A DNA stretch of 64,000 nt from contig NHZP01000075.1 of the NCBI GenBank assembly GCA_003313425.1, positions 124,001 through 188,000 on the forward strand, given 5' to 3'. The notes under the pieces were generated by a model. The model saw only the letters and a program-made list of their open reading frames with translations. It searched no databases and was not told where the DNA came from. How positions within the stretch are numbered: the first letter of the stretch is position 1; every line of letters starts with the position of its first letter. This document shows, piece after piece, positions 1-13,100 of the stretch. This DNA comes from Pseudopyrenochaeta lycopersici. Its lineage: Eukaryota; Ascomycota; Dothideomycetes; Pleosporales; Pseudopyrenochaetaceae. A program made the position numbers and the translations under genes.

Positions 1-369
1 TAAAGCATCATGTCGCTCTCAGATTCACTGGTTTAGACTTCGCATTTCGTCCTAATAAACCGCATGTGGTGCAAAAGGTTCCTCTCCTGCACTTAGACCC
101 ATTGCTATATTTCGGAGATGCATGATCATATCGTGAAAACTTCGTTCGTAGCTCTTGGGGCAACTTGGGATCCATTAGCTGATCTCCGACGCGTGATTCA
201 CAATTCTACCGAAGAAAAAGCGTTATCTATGTGGGGCGCTCTTAAGTGATAAAAAGGACAAGGGAGGTTTGCGCGCTTACAATGAGTGGTATAACTTTAA
301 AGCGTGGGTGACTTTGGCATCAGTCCTATCATACTTTCAACTTCTGATTTTAGAGATAAATCTTTCATC
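1..369 (+). promoter_or_regulatory. 5' flank of the GH43 gene
   Basis: No coding region is supported here. The composition is ordinary, not RIP-like. A TATA-like TATAACTTT lies near 291 and a GATAAAAAGG stretch near 247-256, about 80-120 bases before the chosen GH43 ATG at 370. The ORF reading through this stretch from 304 has no family similarity before the GH43 methionine, so it is taken as 5' untranslated sequence. Confidence 0.4.
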
Positions 370-2036
370 ATGGAACGAGTACGAGTCAACCCAATTATCC
401 CTGGATTTGCCCCAGACCCTTCGATTGTCTACGTGGACGGTACCTACTTTCTTGTAAACTCCAGCTTTCACATATTCCCTGGTTTGCCAGTATATGCCTC
501 AAAAGATCTAAGGGAATGGAAGCACATTGGTATGCTCCCCTGTTTCTATGCCCCGCAATTCTTTACGATAGATGTGCTTTTCGCTGACCACAACTACAAT
601 AAGGCAATGCATTTAATCGAACTGGGCAAATGAGTCTCCAGCGCTCCGTAACCAAGATCGTGGGCCCCAACGATCCAAATGAAAATGTATGCGCTCAGGG
701 CGGCCTTTATGCTCCTACAATTCGATACCGGAATGGCACCTTCTATATCGTTTGCACAAATGTAATACACACAATATGTCAAGCGCCTACAGAGAGCGAA
801 CAGCGCAACTTCATATTATCAACAACCGATATCTGGGCCGATGAGTGGAGCGACCCGGTATTCTATGATTTCGCAGCTATTGACACCAGTTTGTTCTGGG
901 ACGACGATGATGACGACCGAGTCTACGTGATTGGCGCCGGCGGTCCCTCTCCAGCTACCAAGATCATCCAGTTCCAAATTGATCTCAAGACCGGGCGGAA
1001 GCTTTCTGAAGAGAAAGTGCTCTGGGAGGGTATCACCAAGGTATACCCTGAGGGGCCGCATATGTATAAGAAGGACGGGTGGTACTACCTTCTTATCGCC
1101 GAAGGCGGCTGCTATGCTGATCACCACTCCATAATGGCCCGGTCGCGCAATATCTGGGGGCCCTACGAGGCGAACCCAGCAAACCCCGTGCTTGGAAAGA
1201 CGGATCGGAATGGGTACATCCAGTATACAGGCCATGGAGACCTTTTCCAAGATCCGACCGGGCAGTGGTACTTTGCGTGTCTGGGCGTGAGGAAGAACAA
1301 TGGGCGATTCATCATGGGACGCGAGTCCGTTCTTACCACGGCCACCTGGCCAGAAGGTGAATATCCGGTCATTGATATAGTTCAATTGGATGTGCCTCTT
1401 GCTGTCAAGCCAGATCTATTCCCAGAGTGGCCTATCAGAAGGAACCCTGACCGCCCAGATGTCGCTTTTGTTCACATTCGTGATCCCGTTACAGAAAATT
1501 ACAAGTACGACGGAAATAGTGTCACCCTGACTTCGAGTAAAGCGGACATGTCGGATCCTTATGCGCCGGTAACGTTCACTGGAGGTCGCCAGAGGCAGCT
1601 GGATGGATTGGCTTCAGCAACACTACAAGTAGACTCCTTAAAGCTGCCCGATACGGAAGGGTCACAACTGAGGACTGGCCTCTGCTACTACAAAGATGAA
1701 CACCGCTTCATATGCGTCTTTCTAGATGCCGACGCCAAGGAGGTGAGCCTAGAGATAGTCAACAAGGCTAGGTCCATTGAGCGAAAGCTGTCTCGGAGCG
1801 TGCCTGCACTAGCAAATTGTTCGCAGATCACGTTTGGTATTGATTATACTGAGCTAGAGATGTTGTTTTGGTTTTCTACTGCCTTTGATGGTGTCGTAAC
1901 TAAGGAGGCATTGGGGAAGATAGACACGCTGGACATGACTGGACACGACTTTGTGGGACCCATCATCGGAGTATACGCCTTCAGCAACAAGCAGTCTCAA
2001 GTGAGATTCTCAGGTTTTTTAGTGGAGGACATGTGA
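370..2036 (+). CDS. GH43 family beta-xylosidase / alpha-L-arabinofuranosidase-type glycoside hydrolase, one intron
   Basis: This is an inverting glycoside hydrolase of family 43, expected to cleave xylose or arabinose units from xylan-derived oligosaccharides. Exons are 370-529 and 604-2036. The 74-base intron (530-603) has GT..AG ends and a CTGAC branch site near 583, and splicing joins KHIG to NAFNR in the usual family sequence. The product is 530 residues. The three acidic residues expected of the five-bladed propeller are present: base Asp16 in FAPDPS, pKa-modulating Asp147 in AAIDTSLFW and acid Glu203 in YPEGPH. The C-terminal third (from about residue 310) fits the beta-sandwich domain found in longer fungal members. 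The start at 370 is chosen because MERVRVNPI directly precedes the conserved FAPDPS. There is no signal peptide, so the enzyme is probably intracellular. The last 18 bases overlap the convergent regulator gene. Xylosidase and arabinofuranosidase activity cannot be separated from sequence alone. Confidence 0.93.
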
Positions 2037-3992
2037 TGGTTTGCTTAGCTCAAAATCCATACAATGCCCCAGTACATCTGATGCCTTTGAATCCAGGCGC
2101 ACCAACATGTTGATCAAGCGCATGGCACATTGCATCGCCTGGTACTTCACCACCTCCAATTCTGCATTGTGCGCTAGTTCGAGCAGCAAACTACCGACTG
2201 TTCTAATTTTCCCGGCCTATTAACCCAATGAGCTTATGTAAACAGATGAGATAAGTTCTGGACAAGAACTTCCTAGACATAGTACGCTCTGTACCTGGTA
2301 GGTTGACTTACGCAATGCTCGCCCTCCACCTGGAGATGAAGGAACGGGACGCTCTCGAGCGCGTTTAGAAAATCTTGGGCTAATTCCATCTGTCTCATGG
2401 CACGCGTCAGAGGCTCAGCAACCACTCCTACGACCTCGGTCATGTTATATTGGATTGCAGACTTCAATATCAGAACCTTTATGCTGTGGAGGGTAATGAG
2501 ATAAGTGGTTCGTTGCCGGTGCAAAAGTTCATATTGGTGCTGGTCCATCTCTCGATTTGCATCTGGAGACGACTGCTCAGGTGAACTGACAAGAGCAGGG
2601 AGGTTGTTAGTTAGGGTGATCATCTCAAAGTATGTTTCGGACAATTGTGTGATGCTTTCGCAGCTAGCTTCCATGCTAGTAAATGGGTTCAAGGTTCTCT
2701 TGGATTTCAACTCCATGCCCTTAATAACACGAGCAGCCATAGACCACAGACAACGTATGACATGAAATCCTTCTAGGAGACGGCCTTCTATCTCCGTACC
2801 ATTTAGTTCCCCTTCATGATCGAATAGGGGCACAGGGTATCGTGACTGTGCCTTGAGGGTAAAGTCAGTCTCAAATAGAGTTTCGTGGATTGTTACCGGG
2901 CGCGCCTTCATAACCAGGGCTGACTTGTCGCAGACGTACAAATGCCAGAAGGCGTTTCGTAGGAGATTCTCCTCCACGGGGTCACAACTTTCAAGCGACC
3001 TCTCATCATAGAGATGCATTCTCATTGCTATGAGGCCTGCTTCGTTCAGAATGTGAAATGCCGCTCCATGGGTTCCTGAAGCAGTCTGTTCGGCCGACGA
3101 GAGAAACAATCGGATACTGAGAGACGACGAGTCGGGATACTCCAAGTCGTAGTCCTCATAGAGCCCAAGCATCTGCCGCGCGGCTTGGAGGAACAGAGGT
3201 GCAGTAAGATGCTTATTGGGAAGAAGAGACCCAGGAATGACATATGTCACGGCTGCGCATAGGGATGTGAGAAGAGTGACACTCCTAAGGGTTCCGACAC
3301 GCTCGTGCTCATTGCCAGTGGTAAAGGAGCGCGAGATGCGGGAGTAATCCCCTATCCCTACGACATTGTCGCCATCAGAAAACGACGTGAAGAAGCGACC
3401 TACAGTGGCACGAAGCGCCGTCTCCTGGCAGAGAGGGATTATCCCAAAGACGAATTGGGTGTAAAGGAGGATACAGTGATTTGCGATTGAAGCCGGTTCA
3501 TCAGATGGGGCCGCAGCTCGCAGTCCTGCCAGAAGGGCCAAGAGTACTCTAGTAGCGGTCTGTGTACGGCTCTCGGACGTCGTTTCAACTTGCAGGGCTG
3601 CAGTGAGTACACTGGATAGCGGACTGTCAAAGGCTGGAGACGAGTAAGTATCGGCGCTAGAGGTAATTTCTGGGCTCTCGGACGCCGCAGGTGAGTCTGT
3701 GGCCGCGGATTCTGGACCTGAAGGATCTTCTGGGCATGTTCCTTGCCATTTCACCGGCTTTGGTCCCCGTTTCCTGGGAGGTGAGTACCGGCAAGGAATC
3801 TCAGCACTGCAGCAGTTTCGGCAAGTTGGTAGGCCATCACACTTTTGGTTCCTGGTTAGCGTACGGTAGCGGCGTCAAAATGCATGTATCCGCACGGTAG
3901 ATAGTGACTGTGTCGTCAGAGATGCAGATGGGAGCGTTGCTCACCTTGACCTTGCGGCGCCGACATGAACTGCAAGCCTGCCTCGGAGCCAT
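2019..3992 (-). CDS. Zn2Cys6 fungal transcription factor with fungal-specific TF domain, two introns
   Basis: This is a nuclear DNA-binding regulator, probably of the flanking glycosidase genes (inferred from position). Exons on the minus strand are 3992-3945, 3841-2295 and 2202-2019, giving 592 residues. Removal of intron 1 (3944-3842, GTGAGC..AAG) completes the zinc cluster near residues 7-32: C-x2-C-x6-C-x5-C-x2-C-x6-C, preceded by MAPRQ and followed by a basic PPRKRGPKP linker. The central region (WHLYVCDKSALVMKARPVTI) is typical of the fungal-specific TF domain. Exon 3 is proposed here: donor CAG|GTACAG at 2294 and acceptor TTAG at 2203 continue the frame into an uninterrupted 61-codon tail starting TVGSLLLELAHNAELEVV. 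Skipping this splice ends the protein at 2273. A second donor, GTAAGT at 2311, would end it after three more residues. ATG 3992 is used because the upstream in-frame codon at 4034 is TTG. A TATAAAA lies at 4054-4048. Confidence 0.88.
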
Positions 3993-6403
<2,411 letters not shown>

Positions 6404-6528
6404 GGCATTCATGGGCTCACATGATGTGAATTAGAGCGGCTATAGCCAAACAGTTCTGTTAGTACTATATGAAAAAAAGACAGCACAGAAATAGGCCCCC
6501 ACTGAGAGACGTTTCACCCCGCATACGC
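6404..6528. other. 3' intergenic stretch between GH1 and the broken cupredoxin gene
   Basis: No gene is seen. On the minus strand it contains TACTAACAG (about 6441-6449), which resembles a fungal branch point plus acceptor. The broken cupredoxin gene may therefore have carried an intron here, in its 3' part or UTR, but no donor in frame before its stop at 6529 is convincing. Confidence 0.3.
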
Positions 6529-6688
6529 CTAGTTAAGTGAAATATCGAAACTATTCTGTGTGAGAACATTGTCCTTGTGAAACTCTTCCTGATCTGGATG
6601 GATTAACTCGTATGGAACACATGGGTTACGACCGCTGTCACCATAGGCTGTAGACTGTGTATATTCCCCGCGGACAACCGAGCCGTTA
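6529..6688 (-). pseudogene. 3' part of a cupredoxin-like secreted protein gene, cut off by transposon T1
   Basis: On the minus strand, immediately after the TA at 6688-6687, the frame reads NGSVVRGEY, then RNPCVPYELIHPDQEEF, and ends at TAG 6531-6529. The GSVVR..NPCVPYE arrangement is that of fungal plastocyanin-like, serine-rich extracellular proteins. In that family the residue before SVV is usually a copper-binding His; here it is Gly. The fragment joins in frame (YPT + NGSVV) with the 5' piece at 45174-45357 if transposon T1 and one TA copy are removed, so the two pieces are halves of one gene. Composition is normal, unlike the adjacent RIP-damaged DNA. The C-terminus may be incomplete. 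Confidence 0.75.
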
Positions 6689-6885
6689 CCGAGGTAGACG
6701 GCGTAACGAGCCAGACAGCGTAACGAGCCACCCCTCCTTAATAACAACAAAACTTTAATAAGTAATAACTTTACTAATATAAGCTTAATTAAAGCTATAA
6801 TTATAGCTATAAAATTCCTAAAGCCTAAAGAAAAATTTAATTATTAAGAAATTATAAAAAAGTATTATTAAAACTATATAACGCT
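6689..6885 (+). mobile_element. 5' fragment of pogo/Fot-type transposon T1 (RIP-mutated)
   Basis: The fragment begins with the 45-base terminal inverted repeat of T1 next to a TA target site (6687-6688), with two G-to-A changes, and continues into the transposase start. It aligns base for base with the reverse complement of 51279-51090 in the young copy, differing almost only by C-to-T and G-to-A. The match stops after ACGCT at 6885, within the HTH-coding part. The missing remainder is the minus-strand piece at 45358-47683. Confidence 0.85.
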
Positions 6886-6894
6886 AAACGTGTC

Positions 6895-7294
6895 TGTTAA
6901 AGATCTAATCAAGTAGTTACAATATAAAGTAACTAGTGTTAACTAGTTAGTATCTTTAGAGTATTCTGTAGATATGCAGCGCTAGGTAAGTTAAAGGTAG
7001 AAGTATTAGATAGTAGTATACTTATAGATTATCTTAAGTTAATTACAATATACTATAAGGCTACATTATACAAGTCTATATATATAATTGTCTTATAGGA
7101 TTCCTATAAGGCCTCCTCTAGGATTTCTAGGTTTATCTCTATCCTATAGGACATAGTCTGTCTTAGCGTAAGTTTCCTAGGATTACGTAACCCTAGCGTT
7201 ATCAGTTAGTTTAGAGGCTTAGTCTTCTCGTTAGTCGTCCGTGCCTCTTCCTACATCCTTATAACCACCGCCTTCCTACTTCCTGTTTGTAATA
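6895..7294 (-). repeat. 3' LTR of gypsy element E1 (LTR family A, 400 bp)
   Basis: This 400-base LTR lies in minus orientation. Its minus-strand start TATTACAAAC at 7294 (TGTTACGAAC before mutation) abuts a purine-rich tract on that strand (AGAGGGGGAGATAG), as expected for a polypurine tract next to a 3' LTR. A second copy in the opposite orientation is the solo LTR at 47024-47423, also 400 bases. Confidence 0.85.
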
Positions 7295-9179
7295 CTATCT
7301 CCCCCTCTAGTCCTTATATCCTTATAACTAACCTATAGCTTCTCGTAGTACTACCTATTATTATTCTGTTAGAGATTGTATAAACGCTATTAGTTAGGTT
7401 ACTATAGTTTCTTATAAATATTATTTAAAGAAGAAGTTAGAGTATAGGATATTATTATTAAAGGAAAAGTATAGAAATTATTATTATAATAGGGTGTTGT
7501 TATGCGAGCTAGTAGATGTACTTATTCCGAACTTTTCTTGTCTAGATAAGAAATTAGCTTAGTTAGACGCGTAAGAAGCTAAGGCTAACAACGCAGAAGA
7601 GAAAGCGCTAAATACTCTTCTCGCTGCTCGCGCGAAAAAGAATTAACTTTGTAAATAATAAAAGTTATTACAGCGTTATAAGTAATAATAGGTAGATAAT
7701 TCTAGTTATATTATAGAAGAGATTAAAGCGTTAGAGGTAATTAAGGACGTTAATTATAAGGTCGACGTTCTTAAACAAGAGCTAATACCTAGTACTTCTG
7801 CCTTAGACTAGAGCGTCTTTACTCCGTCCTAGCTTAAAGGTAACCCTCTTCCTCTAGAAATTACGTTATTAGATTAGGTTAGTTATAGTTCTAGTACCTA
7901 AGTTCTTTTTATTCTCTGTTACAGTTATATTCGCTAATTTATTCTATGCAGTTTCCTAAGTTTAATTTTAGTTCCTAAGTATTCTTAGAGTTAGGGTATC
8001 CTTTCTATTTAACTAGATATTTATTTTCTCTATACTTATCTTCTATAATCTTAGAATATCGTATATTAAGGATTTTCTTAACTTTATACTTTATTTCTTC
8101 TTTAGTCTCGTATCTAAAGGTTTTTTATAGTAGTATTACTAGGTGCGTAGGTTCTAATAGTTTAACGTAGAACCTTAGGTAGATCTTTACGTCTTTAGGT
8201 AGTTCTAGTGTATACGTAACTAGTCTATTACGTTATTTAATTAAAAACAGTCTAACTTTAACGTAGTCTAATCCCTTATTAAGTTATTTCGTGCGTAGGT
8301 TTTTTATAAGTAAATATACCTTATCCCCCTTTTTTAGCTAAGGCGCCGTTTTTCTTTTTTTATTAATATATAAAATTTATTATCCTTATCTTTTCTTAAG
8401 TCTCTCTTATAATTATGTTAGCGTTACCTATAGTTCTCTTACTATTTTAACTACAGCTTCTGCTTTAATACTTAGAAAGTTTCTTTTAAATAAGTTTAGG
8501 TGTTTCCTGTAATAGGCGTAGAACAGTATTTCGCCTGTTACTGTAGACTTACTATTATTAAATGTAATTTATGCTGTTAGTAATAGTAATACCTAGTTAT
8601 TCTGCTGTTTATTATAATACGCCCGTAGGTATTATTTTAAAGTTCTATTTATTTATTCTGTTTATCTATTAGTTTCTAGGTAGTATGCTATAGATAGTTT
8701 CCTTTAAGTACCTATCTTAGCTATAAAGGTTAACTAGAAATTAGATGTGAATAACTTATCTCTATTACTAATAATAGTTTTTAGTATACTATAGTATTAA
8801 AATATTTAGTCTTTTATTATTTCTGTAAGTTATAGTGCTATAAAATTCTTCCTAAATAGTATAAACTCCGCGTATTTAATACATCTATATGCTACGTTAC
8901 ATATCGCGTTATACTTATATCTAGTTACTTTATCTATAGACTTAGGTAAGTCTGTAATAAAGTCTATTACTATATCTTCTTATAGTTTTATAGGTACCTT
9001 TATTACCTGCGACTCGCTATAAGGTACGTGTGTAGTATATTTATTCTGTTAGTAAGGTACATACTTCTTAATATATATCTCTACTTTTTATCTAAGATTC
9101 TTAATATAGTAGTTTTATTAGATAAGCTCTATAGTTTTTATAATTCCTAGGTATCTATATATTAGATTATTATAGTATT
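7295..9179 (-). mobile_element. Body of E1, a truncated RIP-degraded Ty3/gypsy chromovirus
   Basis: Reading on the minus strand, the 3' part of pol is recognisable: the chromodomain (tract around 7960-8040, matching the YLVKWKGYP-type core in elements E2 and E5) and integrase sequence up to about 9179. Former Gln and Trp codons are TAA/TAG throughout. Homology to E2 ends abruptly near 9179, where another LTR-like sequence starts, so reverse transcriptase, gag and the 5' LTR are absent. The 570 bases next to the LTR carry the antisense ORF listed separately. Confidence 0.75.
7330..7860 (+). pseudogene. Antisense coiled-coil ORF relic within E1
   Basis: On the strand opposite E1 pol, one frame is broken only by TAA/TAG (RIP-type) stops. 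It carries a CELVDVLIP segment and then a highly charged heptad-like stretch (LDKKLA, EAKANNAEEKALNTLLAARAK, EEIKALEVIKDV). It lies between the chromodomain and the 3' LTR, the same place as comparable ORFs in E2, E4 and E5. No function is known to me. The termini are approximate because mutated codons and true stops cannot be told apart. Confidence 0.55.
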
Positions 9180-9429
9180 TGTTATGGGCGAAGAGGCCTA
9201 ACTAACGAGTGTGCATTTATCCTATACTACAGAAGGAGAAAGATAGAGAAGAGGTTACAGTTATCCTTAGAGGATATATATATATGTTCGTACAAGTAAA
9301 GAAGAACGTGCTCCTCTAGCTGCTAACTTGTATGAGCTAATAAGAAAAAGGGGCAGAGGAGATTAAGGAGTTCTTTCCTCGTGCGATAGTAGCGAAGCCT
9401 CTCCTGCTTAAAGGGCGCAGCCTATTACA
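9180..9429. repeat. Possible solo LTR of an unidentified element
   Basis: The stretch starts TGTTATGGGC and ends CTATTACA, giving canonical TG..CA ends over 250 bases. It has promoter-like content (TATATATATATG near 9280) and is less AT-rich than its surroundings. E1 homology stops exactly where it begins. No 5-base target duplication is visible (GTATT on the left, ATTTC on the right) and there is no second copy in the window, so the call is tentative. Confidence 0.35.
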
Positions 9430-9795
9430 ATTTCTTATTACTAAAGTTTTTAAAGTTAAGTTTTCTATAGAGAATTTTTAAACTTATATAACTTAGCTAA
9501 TAAACTATATTATAACTTGAAAAACTTAGTATATTTTAATTATTTATATATTAAATCTATTTTTAAAATTTAGTACTCTAATCTTTAATAGATTTAAAAA
9601 TATTAAATTATATAGCTAATTTAAGCTAAATAATAAAAGCTAAATAACTTTAAAAATAAAAGCTTAAAATAACTAGTCCTTTTTTTTAAATTATAGCTAC
9701 TATATATATTTATAATATATATAAAATTTAGAGTTATAGCACTATTATATATTAAGATAGAGAGGGTATAGATTTTGCAGAACGCGTGCGTGCTG
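9430..9795. other. AT-rich stretch without recognisable features
   Basis: This is very AT-rich sequence with runs such as a T8 tract near 9690 and TATATATA blocks. No ORF, LTR or known transposon remnant is seen. The last 30 bases (CGCGTGCGTGCTG then TAGGGACG) are GC-rich and form the left flank of element E2. Confidence 0.5.
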
Positions 9796-9803
9796 TAGGG
9801 ACG
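9796..9803. repeat. Left copy of the 8-bp repeat flanking E2 (TAGGGACG)
   Basis: TAGGGACG directly precedes the E2 LTR. The same octamer, in reverse complement, is at 51664-51671, directly before the LTR of the other arm. It is not found next to E2's own other LTR at 36793. It becomes a normal flanking duplication only if the segment 36793-51671 is inverted. Confidence 0.6.
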
Positions 9804-10189
9804 TGAAGATCTTAAAGGCTATTAGTAAGGATAATTAATAAGACTGCAAGGTTAGTTCTCTAGGATAGAGTAAGGGACTAGATAGAAGGGGGTTTAATAC
9901 TAAGATAGTAAGAGGGTGCTTCTGTAAAGAGTACTAAGGGTTTAGAATAATTAGTATTACTATTACTATACTATAGAGTATAATATTAAGTTAAATATAA
10001 TAAGCTATAAGAGTTTATTACTGTAATCTATATATATAGAAATTATACACGTTACTTAGTGTGCTTAAGGTGCTTAGTACTACTAATTATACCAATTAAC
10101 TAAGCACGTTACGTAATCTTAGTTATTAGTCCAATATCTCTGAGGTCTACTAGGGCCGCTAAGAACAGGGTCTTAGTAGGTTCGTAATA
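9804..10189 (-). repeat. 3' LTR of gypsy element E2 (LTR family B, 386 bp)
   Basis: This LTR is in minus orientation. On the minus strand it starts TATTACGAACC and ends GATCTTCA. It is abutted on the element side by CTATCCCCCTCC (plus strand), the complement of a polypurine tract. It matches the 386-base LTR of E5 (42431-42816) and the LTRs at 36405-36792 and 51672-52059, with RIP-type differences. Confidence 0.85.
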
Positions 10190-13100
10190 CTATCCCCCTC
10201 CTGTCCTAGCACTGTCCTTAGTGCTTATTATATAACGCGGGCGTTTCCTACTTTTACTGCCTTATATCTTACTATGCCTAAACATCTACAGCTGTCTAGT
10301 ACTATTTATTATTAACGCCTTTATAATTTTATTAACTCCTTTAAGGAAGCTATAGTTTAAAAGTATATAATATACGTAAAATATAATTAGGTATATAAGC
10401 TCTAAGTTTATTTAGGAAAATATAGTAGGTACCTTTATTAAGGATAACGTTATAACGTGCAAGTTACAGAGTCTAAATTTAAATACTTAGTAAATTAAAA
10501 GATAAAGCTTTAAAAGTAAATAAAAGAATCTAGAGATATATAAGAGGTTATAATAAAGGCGTATAAGAAAGCTCTAGAAGAGCTACGCGTTACTTAAGCT
10601 TATAAAGAGTAGTTATAATAATAAATAGATTTAATTAATTAGCGCGTAGAGGAAGTAATAGCTATAGAAGAGTAGGATATTAAGGAGTAAGAAGCAGCAA
10701 AGGCTGTATTACCTAAGAACGCTTCTAACGCCCTTAGTTTTAGTTTATTACTAAGCACCTAAGGTATATTTAAGAGCTTCCCTCTTAAATACTAGGAGGC
10801 CCTAGTTAGTAATAGGCTATTAGTAGTAGGCCTAATAGTTTTCTCTAGCTCCTAACGTTTCTTAAGGTTCATTTATTTTTTCTTCTTCCTTTCCTCTTTT
10901 TCCTAATATTCTCTAATTTTTTATTAGTAGTTTCTTAGATATTCTAGTAGTTCCTACGTGCTCTTAGAGCTTAGGTATCCCTTCTATTTAACTAGGTAAC
11001 TAAAGCTTAGTTCTAGATTATTAACTCTTCTATTTTATTAGTACCCCTATATTTTCTTAACCTTAAACTAATTTTCCTCCTTAGGTTTATACTAAAATAT
11101 TTTATATAGTAGCGTTATAGGGTTAGCTAGTTCTAACTTAGAAATATAGAAGTATAGGTAGATCTTTATATCTAGTAGTAGCTTAAGTATATAGTTTACT
11201 AGTCTATTCTATTCTTTATCTAAAAATAGTCTAACTTTAACGTAGTTAAGTCCTTTACTTAGTTACTTATTACGTAGATTCTTTATAAGTAAATATACTT
11301 TATCCCCCTTTTTTAGCTAAGGTGCTATTTTTCTTTTCTTATTCTAGTAGGAAATACTATTATATTATACTTTCTTAAGGTTTTCTTAGAGTTATTTATA
11401 TATTTTCTTTATTTCTTTAGCTATTTTTATAGCTACTTTAGCTTTTTTACTAGGATATAACTTTATAAAGAGATTAAGGTGTCTCCTATAGTTAGTAAAG
11501 AATAGTATCTTTCTAGTTAATTCTAATAATTTATTATTATAGGCTAGTTATGCTATTAGTAATAGTAAGACCTAGTTATTTTATTATTAATTACTATAGA
11601 TTCTAAGGTAGGTCTTTATTATTCTGTTCGTTCTTTCTGTCTGTCTATCTGTTTATAGGTAATAGGCTGTTAGTAACTTTCTCTTTATTCCTATTACAGC
11701 TATTAGTATAGACTAGAAGTTAGATATAAAGAGTTTATCTCTATTACTAATAATAGACTTAGCTATACTATAGTACTGTATTAGTCTGTCTAAAATAATA
11801 AATACTAGTTATTCTGTGTTATAGTTGTTTCTAAATAGTATTATCTCTACTACTTTTATAAATCTATAAACTATATTAAGAATAGCGTTATATTTAATTC
11901 CTGTTATAGAATCTTTAGATAGTAGTAACCTTATTACAAAGTCTATAGAAATGTCTACCTAAGGTTCGTTAGGTAGCTCTATAGCTTGTATTTCTCTGTA
12001 AGGTGCGTAAGTGCTGTGTTTATTCTTATAGTAGTCTGCGTATTTTTTAATAAACTATTTAACTTTAGCCTTTATTTTGCTAAAGCTATAGTGTTATTAT
12101 ATAAGTTCTATTATTCTCTTAATTCTAGGGTAACTATATACTAGGTTATTATAGTATTATTATATAATTACCTCTTATAATTCCTTAGGTACTTTAGACG
12201 TAATTATTATAGTGTTATTTAATAACTTATTAGGTTCTAGGCTTCTACCCTAGTTTACTTAAAGGATAGTATTACTTATTATTACTTTTATTCCTGTAAT
12301 ATCTAATCTGCAGCTAAGAGTATTAGCTCTACTATTATTCTTTCCTAGGGTATATATAATCTTAAACTTATATTATCCTAATATTTTAGCCTATCTAACT
12401 TATCTTTAGTTTAGATCTTTAGTAGTAGTAAAATTAATTAAGTTCTTATAATCTATAAATATTATAAGATCTAAGTAGCTCTCTGCGTAGATCTGCTAGT
12501 AGTTAAGGGCGTTAATAATTACTATAAGCTCTTTATTATACATGTTATATCGCTCCTCTAGGTCTATAAATATCCTAGAGTAGTAAGTAATTAGGTGCTA
12601 TTTTCTATTACGCTCTTATTTTACTATTACACCTAGTATAAGGTCTAAAGCATCTATTTTAAACTATAGAGGTTCTCTTATTTAGAATATAATTAGTACT
12701 AGTAGTATAATATAAGCTTCCTTAAGTATCTAAAATACTTCCCTTTATTTATTTCCTTATTCTTATTTTATCTTTTTCTTTATAAGTTTAGTAAGTAGGA
12801 TAGATTTTTTAAAGAAGTCCTTAATAAACTATTAGTTAAAGTTAATAAATCCTATAAATAACTATATATCTTTAACTATTTTAGGTTTAGGCTATTCTCT
12901 TACTACTCTTATTTTTTCTTTACTTATTTTTACTTTATATACACTTACTATATATCTTAAGAACTTAATTTCTTTCTTATAGAACTTATATTTCTTAAGT
13001 TTAAGTAGTAAACTAAATCTTCCTAAATAAGTAAGGACTATTTTAATATACTTAATATATTCCTATAAATTATTAGAGTATATAAGGATATTATTAAGGT

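Noticed and set aside
819..1385. Minus-strand ORF of 188 codons inside GH43
   Set aside because: It has no family features and lies fully opposite the conserved GH43 catalytic domain.
2041..2223. Plus-strand ORF of 60 codons after the GH43 stop
   Set aside because: It is a shadow of the third exon of the regulator on the minus strand, which has the better coding pattern and splice signals.
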